Below, piece after piece: positions 46,326 through 58,663 of a stretch of 64,000 bases of DNA. The number at the start of each line of letters is the position of its first letter. Within the stretch, counting starts at the first letter, position 1. Under the pieces are notes generated by a model that saw only the letters and a program-made list of their open reading frames with translations, had not been told where the DNA came from and searched no databases. The stretch comes from Pholiota molesta (taxonomy: Eukaryota > Basidiomycota > Agaricomycetes > Agaricales > Strophariaceae), in assembly GCA_014925825.1 (NCBI GenBank), contig JACGCK010000005.1, forward strand, positions 248,001 to 312,000, read 5' to 3'. The translations under genes were made by a program, and so were the position numbers.

Positions 46326-47034
46326 TTACTCGAAGATCCATTGCTCCTGAGCGCTGGTCCATTGGACAACACCCTCGGGGAACCAGCTATTGTAAGATTC
46401 AGTGATGCATCGCGATGATAAAATTATCAAAACTTACAGAGCGATCTCCTTCTCAGCGGACTCGACGGAGTCGGAACCGTGGCAGATGTTACGGCCAACA
46501 GCAAGGCAGAAGTCACCGCGGATGAACCTAACAATAAGGTTAACATCATAATATATTCTGAACGAACGCGTTTGTCTACTCACCGACGGGGGACTGGAGG
46601 GGGTTGGTAGCACCGAGCATGACACGGCCGGTCTTGACGGCGTCGAGTCCTTGCCAGACCATGGCGACGACGGGGCCAGATGCCATGTACTTGATAAGGC
46701 CGGGGAAGAAGGACTTGCCCTTGAGATCGGCATAGTCTGTTAACCAATGAAGAGGCAAGCAAGCAATAGCGCGATTAGATGGCGTGACCGATTTGGCGCG
46801 ATCGGGAAAAATACATACGCTTCTCGAGGTGCTCCTCGGTGGCCTGGACGAGCTTGAGGGCAGTGAGCTTGAAGCCGCGCTCCTCGAACCTGGTGATGAT
46901 CTTGCCGACGAGGTTGCGCTGAACGCCGTCAGGCTGTAATGGGGGACGCGGGTAGATTAGATCCACGACCGCTATCGCACGACGGGGAGATCGCTGACCT
47001 TGATCATGATGTAGGTGCGCTCGGTGACGGACAT
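46326..47034 (-). CDS. YNK1: Nucleoside diphosphate kinase
   Basis: Transfers phosphate between nucleoside tri- and diphosphates through a phosphohistidine. Exons in order of transcription: 46999-47034, 46819-46933, 46584-46736, 46438-46527, 46326-46386, about 151 aa, the usual family length. Motifs: [82 protein letters not shown] (active-site His) and [19 protein letters not shown]. The exon sum is one base short of a whole frame at the junction of exons 3 and 4 (family pattern SPPG-T-IRGDF), so one base is probably missing there. Divergent from QCR7 with 195 bp between starts. Confidence 0.94.
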
Positions 47035-47229
47035 GATTGCAGGTAGTACTGGTAGGATGGGAGATGGAGATGTATAGAGAAGATTTTTTTGCAATCTGCG
47101 CTGCTTCATATCGCGTCCATCGCTATATCTGCCACATCGGCCAAGCACGGCCAAACAGAATTCCGGAAACGTCCGTGGTGTTCTGTCTTTCGAGGCTGGA
47201 GTACCTGGTCCGCTACTAAAATCCACACA

Positions 47230-47776
47230 ATGTTCGGTCCCTTGGGCTTGTCGCTCGCCCCCTACGTCAACTCTTCCCGCACCCTCTCCAGGTGGGTCAA
47301 GCCCATCGCCATCTGGTACTCCGACGTCGCCGGCTACAGGAAATACGGCTTCAAGTACGATGACCTATGTACGCGCACCGAAACACACCTTGCTCCTACC
47401 TGTTTGCTCACATTTCGCATCCAGTGGTAGAGGAGAACCCCGAAGTTCAGCGTGTACGTCCGACCTGACACTCTGCGGTGAAATGATACGGATATTCACC
47501 AAACATAATAGGCTTTGGGCCGCCTGACGCCTGCTGAAGCCTACGACCGCGCCTACCGCATCAAGCGGGCTTCGCAGGCAAGCGTACTCCACGCCCCCCT
47601 ACCGAAGGAACAATGGATAAAACCAGAGGAGGTGCGTCATTTTTTCTCCCATCCACTTTGCTTCTCAAATATGATTTCGACAGGATGTCCGCTACCTGGC
47701 ACCTCATGTTGCAAACGTCGCGAAGGAGGAAGCTGAGAGGAAGGCTTGGGACAATCTAGTTGTTCTGAGGAAGTAG
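47230..47776 (+). CDS. QCR7: Cytochrome b-c1 complex subunit 7
   Basis: Matrix-side subunit of respiratory complex III. Exons: 47230-47368, 47425-47453, 47512-47631, 47684-47776, 126 aa with all joins in phase. The family pattern is intact: WVKPIAIWYSDVAGYRKYGF, YDDLLVEENPEVQRALGRL, EAYDRAYRIKRASQASVLH, PKEQWIKPEED and VRYLAPHVANVAKEEAERKA. The second exon is only 29 bp. No frameshift. Confidence 0.95.
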
Positions 47777-48052
47777 ATATCACTTATAGACGCGTCCTTT
47801 CGAATTCCAACATTCCAAGCAGACTATTGGAACCCTACGCTAATGCGGCCGGTGCGGTCTCACTAATCTTGAACCAAACTTGCAAATGTCCATCAAGGAA
47901 TCATCCGACCTTCAATTTGGCCCTCTACTTTGATCCTCGAACTTGTAAACGAAAAAAGTATATTTAATGGATATAATATGTAATACACTCTATGCCTGAT
48001 CCCTTTATTCCAGACGTTCCAAGTTTGGGCGCTTATTCGACTTCAAAATATC

Positions 48053-50930
48053 TTACAGATGGAAAGCCTTGACCAGAGGAGAGACAACTTCGCCTCCCTT
48101 CTTCTTGTAGAAGTCACAACTTTCTTGCCAACAACAGCGATGTCTAGGGAAAGCTTGTCAGCACAAAGGAGAATACAGCTTTCACAAGCAAACTTACTGG
48201 AGCCAGTGATTCCGAACTTCTCGTACACCTTCAAGTAAGGACCAGAGGCACCCCACGCAGGCAGACCATATTGCTAATGGCAGATGTCAGTTTCAATACA
48301 TTGCTTGGGCCAGCAAAAATAGCCTACCTCGTGGCTGTATTTTTCCCATCCAGCAGTCTAAAAATCCTTGATCAATCTCACATACTTCAGAATGTGATCA
48401 CAAGTACTAACCGAAAGGCCTCCAGCGACAGGATAGGCGCTCCGCTCCTCAAGACACTCAGTCTGTAGGCTTCATCTTGTTGATCAAATGTCAACCAGCA
48501 AGGCAAGCTGACAACGCGAGTCTTGATGCCTTCAGCCTTGAGCTTGTTGGCCGCTTCCACAGCGATGCTGACTTCACTTCCGGTACTGACGATGGTCAAG
48601 TCCTCATGCTCCTCTCGTGGAGGACGTAACCACCACGCGCAGCCTTCTCAATGCTTGAACCGACAAGGTTAGGCAAGTTCTGGCGGGAAAGGGAAAGGAC
48701 GGAAGGGGTATGGCGGGAGTTGATGGCGACCAAGTAGGCCGCGGATGTTCATTGCCATCAGCGGGACGCCAGAAGGCCACGTTGGGGGTGGCACGGAGAG
48801 CGATGCCGGTCTCAACAGGTTGATGGGTAGGGCCATCTTCACCGAGACCAATGGAGTCGTGAGTGGCTGAATATGATTTATGAGCGATAACTTAAAATTG
48901 GAGCTGAATATTCTCTACTCACCAACCCAGATAACCTGGTGACCGCTGAGTGCTGACAATCGGACAGCTCCCGAAGCATAAGACACAAAGTTCTGAAAGT
49001 CGTTAGTTTAACGCAATATCAAGTCCAAAAATAAAACATACCAAGAAGGTAGCGACGAATGGAATGATACCACCGTATGCGGCCAATCCGTTGCCAATGG
49101 CTGCCATTCCGTGTTCACGAACACCATAGCGAATATATGTACCAGCATATGTTCCGAGGCCAGTGCTGGGGGGTTGGAAATCGACGGAGCTCTTAACCTT
49201 GGTCAAGTTACTACCAGTCAAATCGGCAGATCCACCGATGAGGTCAGGGAGAGAGGGATGATGGAGGTGAGAACGATCTCAGAAAGCTTGCGAGAAGCTT
49301 GAGCAGCATCAGTAGGCTTGTAGACGGGGAGTGTCTTCTCCCATCCTGTAGGAAGCTCCCCGGCAATGCGACGAGTAAGTTCAGCATACTCATTGGGATA
49401 TTTCTGCCATATGCCTGGAGTTTAGAATTCCACTCCGCCTCGAGGGCGGCACCACGCTTTCCGAATTCGCTGTAAAGGTCGTAGGCCGCTTGGGGTACAG
49501 CGAATGTCTCTTGAGGGTTGAAGCCGAACTTGGTTTTCAAAGCTACGATATCATCGGCCTTAAGAGCTACAAAAATTAATGTATCAAAGACTGAAATGTT
49601 AACTCTCAAAATACTTACGAGCTCCATGGACACCATGGGTTCCTTGCTGCTTAGAGCCGTAACCGATTGTGGTTCTCAAGCGGATAAGAGTGGGCTTGTT
49701 CTTCTCTTGGCGGGCCTCAGCAATCGCGTTGGAGATCCCGACGAGGTCACTGGCAAGGTATTTGGCAAAGTAACAACTAGAGTATTTTGTGCAGGGCTTA
49801 CGTGTCTCCGTTATCGACATGGAGGACCTGCCAGCCATAGGAGAGGAAGCGTTGCTCCACGTTCTCGGTGAATGCGACAGCAGTGTCTCCGTCAATAGAA
49901 ATGTCTGTTGATTGGTATATTTAGTTGAAAGTCATCGGATGACAGAATCGACTGCTCTAGGCTTACGATTATCATCATAGATCTGTACAATTACTTCAAT
50001 TACGAGTGACTATGTCTTTTAATGGTAGACGTACCACAATCAAATTTCCGAGTTGGAGATGTCCTCCCAAGCTTGCAGCTTCACTAGCGACACCCTCCAT
50101 AAGACAGCCATCGCCAGTGAAGACTTGGAAATTCAAGTTAATAGATGATGGTGCTAATTTTTTTGCGTAATTACCATAGGTATAGTTGTTGATCAAGTCG
50201 AATCCATCCTTGTTGTAAACAGCAGCGAGATGAGCCTGGGCAATAGCCAGACCAACTCCATTGGCGAAACCTTGGCCAAGAGGACCAGTAGTCACTTCGA
50301 TACCTAGAATAGAAGTTACAAATGGGGTTCTTATTGCAATCACAGACACCGCAACTGACCATCGGTATGGCCGGCCTCAGGATGTCCTGGAGTTTTGGAA
50401 TCCAATTGACGGAAAGCCTTCAAGTCATCCAAGGACAGCTTGTAACCCAAAAGATGGAGAAGGACATATTGGAGCGCGCAGCTAAATTTAGAGAGAGTTT
50501 ACAACGGTTTCCGCGGTCGATAGGGGACGGATGCACTTACGCGTGTCTATAACATGGAGAAATCGCTCAGTGCAAGAAAAGCGATGGTTGCAAGAGATGC
50601 TTACCCGTTGGACAAGACGAATCGATCGCGATTGAACCACTTGGAGTTCTTGGGGTTAGCGTTCAGGAAGCTAGTCGTTACGAATGGTCAGATCGCGCGA
50701 TTTGCACGATAGATAGAGACCAAAGTGTACCGAGAGAACAGAACGTGTGCGACGGGGCCATGCCCATGGGAGCACCTGATGGGTGTGGAGATCGTCAGCG
50801 GACAGAGAGACGACGCGTATGGCGGGAGGTACGCACCAGGGTGGCCCGAGTTGGCCTTGGCGACGGTATCGACCGCGAGAGTGCGGATGGTGGCAATGGC
50901 GAGTTCATCCTGTTGGGTGAAGGCAGACAT
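48053..50930 (-). CDS. TKL1: Transketolase
   Basis: Thiamine-diphosphate enzyme of the non-oxidative pentose phosphate pathway. Many short introns. The order of blocks is complete: [92 protein letters not shown] and IYDDNHISIDG (diphosphate and Mg binding), [82 protein letters not shown] and a C-terminal [14 protein letters not shown]. Apparent one-base losses occur near 49410, 49255 and 48115. The last one hides the true stop at 48053; the uncorrected frame ends at 48043. Confidence 0.94.
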
Positions 50931-51128
50931 GGTGGTTGGGGATCAGGAGGGGATGATGGAAAATTAACGCGGGTTGCGGTGAGTAATGGATGTCTGTATG
51001 ATATCTAATCTTCGCATCGGCGGCATCTTTAGCCTATTTCGCGCGGCAGTCGCGCCGCCACGGCCCTTGCTCCGGATATATGTGCGATTCCATTCCCGGC
51101 CGTGCCCATTTCATTCATTTTGTCTCTC

Positions 51129-51464
51129 ATGCACGCACAGCTATCCGACAAAAAGCTAGGCACGTTCTCAGCTCTTCGTCGTCCACGCAGCCGTTGACCA
51201 CCGTCGCGTCCAGTATGCAGGGAGTTCATTGAAGCTCTCGAGCAGTGTCATGCCAGCGGCTGGACAAATTCCTCGGGGCTTGCAATAACCAGAAAGACGC
51301 CCTCAATCAATGCCTTCGAACCGAGGTATGCTCCGCAGCCTTGTCCATGGAATTGAGTTGACACATCTGCAACAGCGTATTTCTCGAACAACTGAGAATA
51401 GGCAACTGGCCAAAGAGCGCAAGGCCAAAACGGACCATGCTCTGCAAGAATTCCGCGCCCTCTG
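51129..51464 (+). CDS. CMC2: COX assembly twin-CX9C protein CMC2
   Basis: Small intermembrane-space protein of mitochondrial copper and complex IV assembly. Exons about 51129-51163, 51214-51325 and 51376-51464. It starts MHAQLSDKK, the family N-terminus. Two CX9C motifs are visible: CREFIEALEQC and CNNQKDALNQC, separated by HASGWTKFLGA. The third exon gives RISRTTENRQLAKERKAKTD and ends in LQEFRAL. One A is missing in the run at 51266-51268. The frame at the exon 1-2 junction is also not fully resolved, so the exon 1 border is tentative. This is one of the small genes easily missed by gene finders. Confidence 0.82.
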
Positions 51465-52254
51465 ATCTAGATTTCAAGGTCTCTTCTGGCAACTCGTCAA
51501 TAATTTGGTCGGCTATCCCTTTGCATCCACGCGGGCCGTATTAACCATACTGGAATTAAAATTCCATGACCTCTGCGGTCATAATCACCATGTATTTGCC
51601 TATTCCTATTGTATAACCCTATCTCATCGGATTTAATCATGCTGTCGTCCGACCAACTCTCCTGGCCATATCAGCTTCAATTGTGGACACGCTTTTCGTT
51701 TCATAGCAGCCAGATCTCAGGCTGTCGATGTTTTCAACGAACCCTAAGCCGGACTTAGTAGATTTTTCGTGGGCAACCCGTCTCATCCCGTCTCACTCTC
51801 ATCCACTGGAATGAAGAGCCCGGACTATCCGTCCGACTCCGGCAACTCAGCCTGACGCTATCAGTCGCGCTCTCTCTTGAAGTTGACCATCAGTCGTGTC
51901 TCTCCCGCCAATCCTGTACACCCTTGCGAAATCCTGCCCTTAGAATTAGCAGTTCTACGCGTCCTCAATGTTCGCGTCAATGTGCGCTCTTATTACTTAT
52001 AGCCCTCGCCCACGTCTTATTTCGTTGGAAGTTAGTTTGTAAATATTGCAGGCTGGCTGATAATAACTAGGTGTTAGGAAACAGAAAATGTACGTTTTTA
52101 AATTCCATAAAGAGTCAATGCAGAAATTCTGACTTGATATGCAGCGAGGCACAAAAACTGGCCTTAGCGCCCGCAGACTATGATTACAGTATATCTCAAT
52201 TCCTGGCTTCGATTCCTTTCATTGTCTTCCCACCTCTTTCCTCCATTTCTGCAT
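51465..52254. other. Intergenic region without recognised gene
   Basis: About 790 bp between the convergent CMC2 and SDR genes. Only short frames are present; no motif or repeat recognised. Confidence 0.45.
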
Positions 52255-53373
52255 TTACCATGCGTGATGGCCTCCACTGACGAGAATGCTTTACAGCGTA
52301 TTAGCCGTTGACTCCTCGGTCAATTAGGATTCATATCACTTACTCGCTGCCCGTACAGAAACTAGACGCGTCACTTGCCAACCAGGTCACAACCCCACGA
52401 AGCTCGTCCGGTCGTCCAATGCGGCCCATTGGGTTTAAGCTCGACCATTTGTCGAGCAGATGTGGCTGCGTGTCAATATAGGCTGCCGTCATCCTTGATC
52501 CACGTCATTAATCTGCTCAGAGAAGGGTGATATATCAACCCAATTATACGAACGATGTGTATATGTGCCCGGGTGACAATGAATTGACACGAATGTTTTC
52601 CGTGCCGAGTTCACAGGCCATGCTCCTCGCCATCTGGAGGACAGCGGACTTGCTCGTATTGTATGACACCCATGCATGGTCCTGCGGCTTGTCAGCACAC
52701 AACCTCTCCTGGCTAGAACCGCAACACACTTTATTCGTGATACTCCCCGACATGGACGCGATCAAGACGATGCTTCCTCCTCTCCCAAATCGACGCATCT
52801 GTTGACCCGCGGCTTGTGCGGTATATAATACGCCATTCGTATTGACATCAAGAACCTTGACGGGCCAATCACCGTCAATCGTGGAACTCTATATTCAGAA
52901 AGAGAATTCAAATCCTTGCCTCTTTAAACTGCTCAGCGGGATAGGTCAAACAATCGGTGTGGGACTTCAGGATCCCGGCAGCAGCGATACACACATCCAT
53001 CCTCTGTTCCTGATCTCCGATTTCTTTGGCTTTCGTCCACAACGCTTGCTGATCGCGCACATCCACACTGACATACTCCAATCTCGAGCCATTCCCCATC
53101 AGCTTCACGTACTCCTGGGTCTTCTGCCACTCATCCGAGGGCGTAGAGGGAAGATCGAAGCAATATATGGCTCGAGCGCCGGCTTCGCACAACGCCAACG
53201 CCATCTCCAGGCCAAGCCCTCTGTTACCGCCCGAGACGATCCTACGCGATCAGTCAGGGCAAACTCATCAAATATTTGGGCTTGGGCTTGATGCTGGGGT
53301 CATTTGCTGCCTGGAGAGCGGCAGTGACTCCGATGGGAGCTAGTGGAGATACAGATTGGGCCGCAGGAGGCAT
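52255..53373 (-). CDS. Short-chain dehydrogenase/reductase (classical SDR)
   Basis: NAD(P)-dependent oxidoreductase, similar to fungal mannitol dehydrogenase / L-xylulose reductase-like SDRs. It starts MPPAAQSVSPLAPIGVTAAL. The Rossmann motif is GIVSGGNRGLGLEMALALCE. Then come FDLPSTPSDEW, the VDVRD adenine-pocket block, MDVCIAAAGIL, GSIVLIASMSGS (catalytic Ser) and the catalytic pair in SYNTSKSAVLQMARSMACEL. Next is ENIRVNSLSPGHIYTS, with PGHI typical of this subgroup. The gene ends WLASDASSFCTGSD-ILVSGGHHAW, where the last 11 codons sit on a separate exon. A one-base loss near 53285 separates the start from the Rossmann block. The sugar or polyol substrate cannot be named from sequence. Confidence 0.87.
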
Positions 53374-53627
53374 GAGGGCTTTGGTATGGGAAACATGCTC
53401 GGGTCATCTTATATACCTACACCTGGATATTATTATCTTCAAGGATCTTCACTCGTCATATGCTTCTTATTCTTCTCAGCTGACCTTGTTCGGAGGCATG
53501 CACGATAAGAATCCTGGCAAGTTTGCATAGGCTGGTTTCTAGAAAATATCACGAATTACAACTACTTGTACATACAAGAATCCTCCAATACAAAAAAAAT
53601 GACGCAAAAAATATTACAAAATTGTGA

Positions 53628-54649
53628 TCAGTATAATATACAGCAAGAAGCTACCTTAGCCTCCTTTGAGAAAAGTAGACTCGACAGGCAGATGACGTTG
53701 TATTCCTTCAATAAATCAATTTGAATGGGAATTTGAATGTGAGTGTTTTGGGACGTGGACAAGCCAGGAGGGACCTTGGCGCTCAGTATTCGAAGGAAGG
53801 AGGCTCCATATCTGGTAGGCAGGGCATTCCCACTCCATTTGTCAGTGAGTCGAATAATTTTCTCGTCCTCATCTAAATTACGGTGATGACAGACTCGACA
53901 GTCTTCAGGCAAAATTACATTAGCTATTTAGTGTCCTGAAATTCAGTGACTTACTTTTTTCTTCTTCAGGAAGCGTATGGTGTATTCCTGAGTCTGGAAG
54001 TAGATGAACTGGTTTGGGTTATCTGTTGAAGACATAATGCGCTTTGAGAGTTGTTCAGAATGTGTAACTAGCTTTGGCTAAATGCGACGTCGATCAGCAT
54101 GCTGCATAAGTATGAAAATAAACTGTCAACACATACTAGGCATACCACTGGAACAAAGAGCTTAGTACAGCACACAAAAGTACATGAAATGAGCTCACGC
54201 GCGCCGCATATTCGTCAAATCCTTTACATACAAAAAACGGGTCCTATGAATACAATGATGAGTACCAATAAAAAGAGGGGCCCAAGAAATGTCATTGCTG
54301 ACCTCGAACACCGCATCCTTGCGCCATGACGTTCGAAGATTTCCAGTGTGGGCCGACCGCAATAGAGCTCCGTGAGGTCATCCAGTATTGGTTCATGGTG
54401 GTGCCCAAGTTCTGTGTGCTTCCTCGCGCTACTGTCTCTTCTGTGCTTGAGCACCGCGTCCGAATCGACTCGGACGCCGGCGTAATGAGCGCCTCCCGCG
54501 ACAGATTCCACCAGAGCCGGCGTCGGGAGGATGATGGAAGGGTGGAATGTCTGACTGGGAGGCGATGGTGAGCGCGGCGGCGGATAAGATGTTCGTTGGG
54601 TGTCACGCGAGAGAGACCGATGGCGCAGGGATACTGGCATGGTGTGCAA
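53628..54649 (-). CDS. SnoaL/NTF2-like domain protein of unknown function
   Basis: A basidiomycete hypothetical of the NTF2-like fold. The N-terminus is Ser/Pro-rich. Then come PILDDLTELYCGRPTLEIFE, RHWRKDAVFE after one-base repair near 54305, DPFFVCKGFDEYAAR, SKRIMSSTDNPNQFIYFQT, QEYTIRFLKKK, then LDEDEKIIRLTDKWSGNALP and YGASFLRILSAKVPP. A second one-base loss near 53880 is needed (VITVNLDEDEK). The pattern catalytic-helix + DP(F/L) + Y(F)QTQEYT is what I remember of an uncharacterised SnoaL-like fungal family; no enzymatic role is known to me. The 3' end is uncertain: 53628 is the stop of the open frame. Confidence 0.6.
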
Positions 54650-54969
54650 ATGGTGGTGGTGCAGAACTGGATCGCGGTCGGAGTGTTAGAATGCACCGAG
54701 TCCGGCTTCTACGCCGCTATGACGTAAGACGACTGGGGACTCCGGCCTTTCGATCACGTTGACTGTGCTGGTCCTTCGCTCAACATGTCCAGAACCAGTC
54801 CAGAACAGTCAAGATTCATATCCAATGTTAGCTTATACGCGCCGTACATCAAAGGTGAAGCTTAAAATGTTGGACATCATCGAATCATTAGTACAAAGCC
54901 ACTAGAGGACGGTCGATCCGAAATAACCTAAACATAATCTCTCAAATTGTACAGTTCATTATTATTTCC
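54650..54969. other. Short intergenic region
   Basis: 320 bp between the tandem minus-strand SnoaL-like gene and the STRAP stop codon. Expected to contain the STRAP 3' UTR and the SnoaL-like promoter. No further gene. Confidence 0.5.
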
Positions 54970-56110
54970 TCAATGGCCGTTAGTGCTGGCTCCTTGCCAC
55001 AATCCGTATGTCTTTCCGGGTGTCGTCTGCCAGAGGCGGATGGTACCATCCTCTATTAGACAGTGAAAATAATAATAGTTCAGAGAACGCTCATGTCAAA
55101 AAAGGGTACGAAGACATACCGCTTCCACTTGCATACATCTCTCCGTCAGGACTGAACTCCACACAATGAACAGGGCCATGATGCCCTTTCAGAACCTCTC
55201 TCTCTTCACCATTGATGCCGTGAACCCTGACCCACTCATCACTCATACTGCCTGTCACGAAACGGTCTTGATGGATCGGATGGATAGAGGCAGAGGATGG
55301 GGCGTATCGAAGGGTAAGGCTGTGAGTGCTGTGTCCGTATGAGGCAAAGCGGGAATGAATTCCACGGTTTTTCCGGAGGTCAAGACTAGTCGCTGAGTAG
55401 GCAGAGAAAGTTCCATCGACGTGATAGGATCCGGGAAGGCGATAACTTGTGTCATCTCTCTGGATCGTAAATCCCACCACCTACGAAGGATTATTATCAA
55501 GGCCAGCCAAGCATATAGAGATGACTTACTTGACCTTTCCATCCTCCCCGGCAGTCACTCCAGTGTGCTCCCCAACCCATACGACACTTTTGATAGTGCC
55601 GTCATGGGATAAAGGCGCAGAATCGAAAAGAAAGTCTGGTTCGGCGTCAGGGCGATTGAGATCGAATATCCGTACTTTTTTCTCTGGCCGCCCGTTAGCA
55701 GATGCGTCGCCTGGGGCGACAGGGCGACGCTCCTGACGATGTGATTATGGGGAAATGAATGAAGAAAGGTTCCAGAATACGTATCCCATACTTTCCTGTC
55801 CGCCAGATTCCAATGATTAGTCGAATAAAGAGACACAACGTAAAGCGGGCACTTACGCGGTGAAGTCGGCGCTGCCTGACGCTGCACGCGAACCATCCAG
55901 TGAAAGCTTGGTACTCCAAACGGCACCTTTGTGCCCAAGGAAGGTGCCAATCCAATCGCCCGTCCACTCCCGCAGCATGGGGTTTCCATCCTTACAGCTG
56001 GATACGAGGAGGAAGGTGCCGTCTTCCTGGATGGGAGAGAAAGAGAGATGTGTAATGGGGCGGGTGTGGCCTGGTGCCACGAGAGGGGTTGACTTGAGGG
56101 GAGCTGACAT
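54970..56110 (-). CDS. STRAP/unrip-type WD40 repeat protein
   Basis: Seven-bladed WD40 protein related to serine-threonine kinase receptor-associated protein, an SMN-complex and signalling scaffold. It starts MSAPLKSTPLVAPGHTRPIT. Successive WD repeats: GNPMLREWTGDWIGTFLGHK, SGSADFTAKVWDTYSGTFLH, NHIVRSVALSPQATHLLTGG, KVKWWDLRSREMTQVIAFPD, VHGINGEEREVLKGHHGPVH and MYASGSEDGTIRLWQTTPGK. It ends in YGLWQGASTNGH. One G is missing near 55686; repair gives GGQEKKVRIFDLNRPDAEPD. Length and repeat order fit the family. Confidence 0.9.
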
Positions 56111-58663
56111 TAAATCGTACGAAATGGATAGAGGAAAGGTGTGTGTCGTGATGGTGATACAGGCGCACCGCGCACTGGCCTGGCGTGACAGAGAAAGCGG
56201 AAAGGAAGTGAGGAAGAAGACGAAACAGAAAAGATCACCGACCACTGTTTGCTGTCCATGCTTGCCTTGTTTGGCATCTCCCATCACTCCCGCCTCACTG
56301 CCACCCGTCCCATGCGCGCCTAAACACACCTGCAATTATGGCAAGGTCGGTGCTATAAAAATGCTCATGCGCTAGACCTTGTGGCACTTCGATCAGTTAC
56401 ACACAAACATATCCTTCACAATTTTTCAAGGCTTCTTTCCAAAGTCATATATCTAGGTTAGTTAACATAAAAGCCAGCTCCAGGCTTCAAACCATCACCC
56501 ACCGTTTGATGAGAAGGAACGCATCGTTCCTTCCCTTCATGAAATTTAAATAATTGGCCAAAGGTCCAGAACATGGATTAGTTGGACTACGTCGAGTCGC
56601 ATGCACATTTTTATGTGGCGGATCTATTATAGCGGTAGGAGGAAATATCGTGACTCGACCACGTACCATAACTTGTCCCGGGAGATCTGACCTCGAGAGT
56701 CCGGAACTCGCAGTTGATCGCATTTGAAATTCTCTAATAGCTCAAGATAATACCCACAAAGGATTACCTGCGGGTCATAACCAGGTCTTTTTCGGCCCGA
56801 TAACGACTGACTCTGGGATGCATTGCATTTTCAGTGACTTCGATTCTTTTCAGCAGTTCCCCATACATGCTTTAATGGAGATCTATACCGTGCGTGCCAC
56901 TAAACGCTGACAGGCGAAACATTTGATACCATTCAGTACTCCCCATATGCATGAAGGCCACAGGGGTTCCGTAGTAGATGATGCCTTCAAGGATATCAAT
57001 AAAAATGGTACGCCACGTTCGAAGCACTTGATCAGCTATTGATGATTTGCATTTACTTTGCCAGTGCTCAATTTATCCCCTGAGCAGATATTTCTATGTG
57101 CCATCGGGGCCTTAAGCTTAAGATAGAAAGTTTGATTTATGGACAGTCCTCAAGTTACGCGAAGCACTGGACACAAATCTTCTCCAATAGGTTTGGCTCT
57201 CCTTTGCTGACTGCCAAGGTGCCTGTCCGAGCCCCACCGCATTGAAATTTTGGCGTAAAACAACGACCGAAGATTACGCTCCTTAGCAGTTTCAGGTAAT
57301 CCTTTTTGTTCAGCTACGATAGGTAGTCCAATAACTAGACCGACCATAACATCGAAGATTTCAGAAGATGGATCATTGACAGAAGATTTTGAATAAGTTT
57401 CTTGGTGGGCTTAATTTATGGCTGGTAGCCTCCTTGAATCGCAGAAAGTTCAAACACTTAGCTGTATGAGCTGCGGATTTTGAGGAACACTTATGTTTGA
57501 TGGACTTCATGTTCATCTGAACAAACCTCATCTATATTTAGCTTTATTTAATTCTCAAGGAATCCGATTGGTTTTTCTTGCTCGAGTTGATCCCTGATAA
57601 GTATTGGAAAGATGTACTCCAAGATGCTCAAGGATGGTATACCGTAAACTACTTGTTATAGACACAATTTTCACAGTATTGTATGCTTTTCTTCAACACA
57701 GTTAAAGCTTGGGATGATATCAGAGGTTTTGGTGATGCAGATCAAACCGTCAGGGTCAACTTGAATAAGGCTTGGAATGGTTGCAGTACTACCATAACAG
57801 GCTCAACTTCTCAAGACGCCATTTTTAATCTACATGGCGAACGAAGTTAAAACTGTCATCGGGAAGGAAAATATAACTGAAGTACGGGGTACCGGGCTGA
57901 TAACAGTTGTTATCTCTGCATCCAATGCGTCGCTTTTTAGTTAAAGAGCCTTATTAAGGGCACATTTTCATATTTATGCACCGGAATCAGTGTACTTCGG
58001 GTTACCGTCCCATTCGATCTATTTAGACTCCACATCGGAGGCAAGGGGCTGCTGGTATCAAAATTCCAAGACGCCCAAGGCGAACACCGAAAATGCCCTC
58101 GAGAAATCTGAGATAGAAGCATCGAAAGCCTCTTGGATGAGATAAAGTTGTATATTTCCTTCTCAGCCAAATTCCCAGAGGTTCAGAAGTGCGATAATTA
58201 TAGGAATGGATGAGGTCACTGGAGCATACTTCATAGGTTCATAGAGCGTGGGAATATTATGAGAACTGTTTATTTTAAGAGCTGGGCGCGTATTGCGCCA
58301 TCCTCTGCTGATGTCGCGACAGAGGTGCTCATTCTTCTCTTACAGCATCAGCATTCTTGATCGGGCATCGTAGCCATCGTGTCAAGCGATGGCGCATTCT
58401 CTTTTTTCACCCAATTCCTGTGCCTTTGCAGGACTCATCCCGTTCAGGCCTGGCAAACTCTCAGCTTTTACATTTTAACTGTTCAAATCACGCGAACCGC
58501 ACTACTGGACAAAACTCCAGTGACTCCAGGACCTTGGCGGACAGTCACAAACGAATCGGGGTGGATCTATCTCCAGTTTCATCAACACGACGTATATAAT
58601 CATCCCTAGAATATCGCGACCTTTTTTCGTGTTGGCTATCTTCCCCTAGTTGCCTTCCCAATC
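56111..58663. other. Gene-poor region
   Basis: About 2.5 kb. The STRAP promoter lies at the left and the sulfate permease promoter at the right. Between them are many short frames (for example 57937-58170 -, 58357-58609 +) without family resemblance. One stretch near 57715-57850 (+) reads as DADQTVRVNLNKAWNGC in one frame, which could be a decayed coding fragment, but I cannot identify it. No transposon ends were recognised. Confidence 0.4.
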
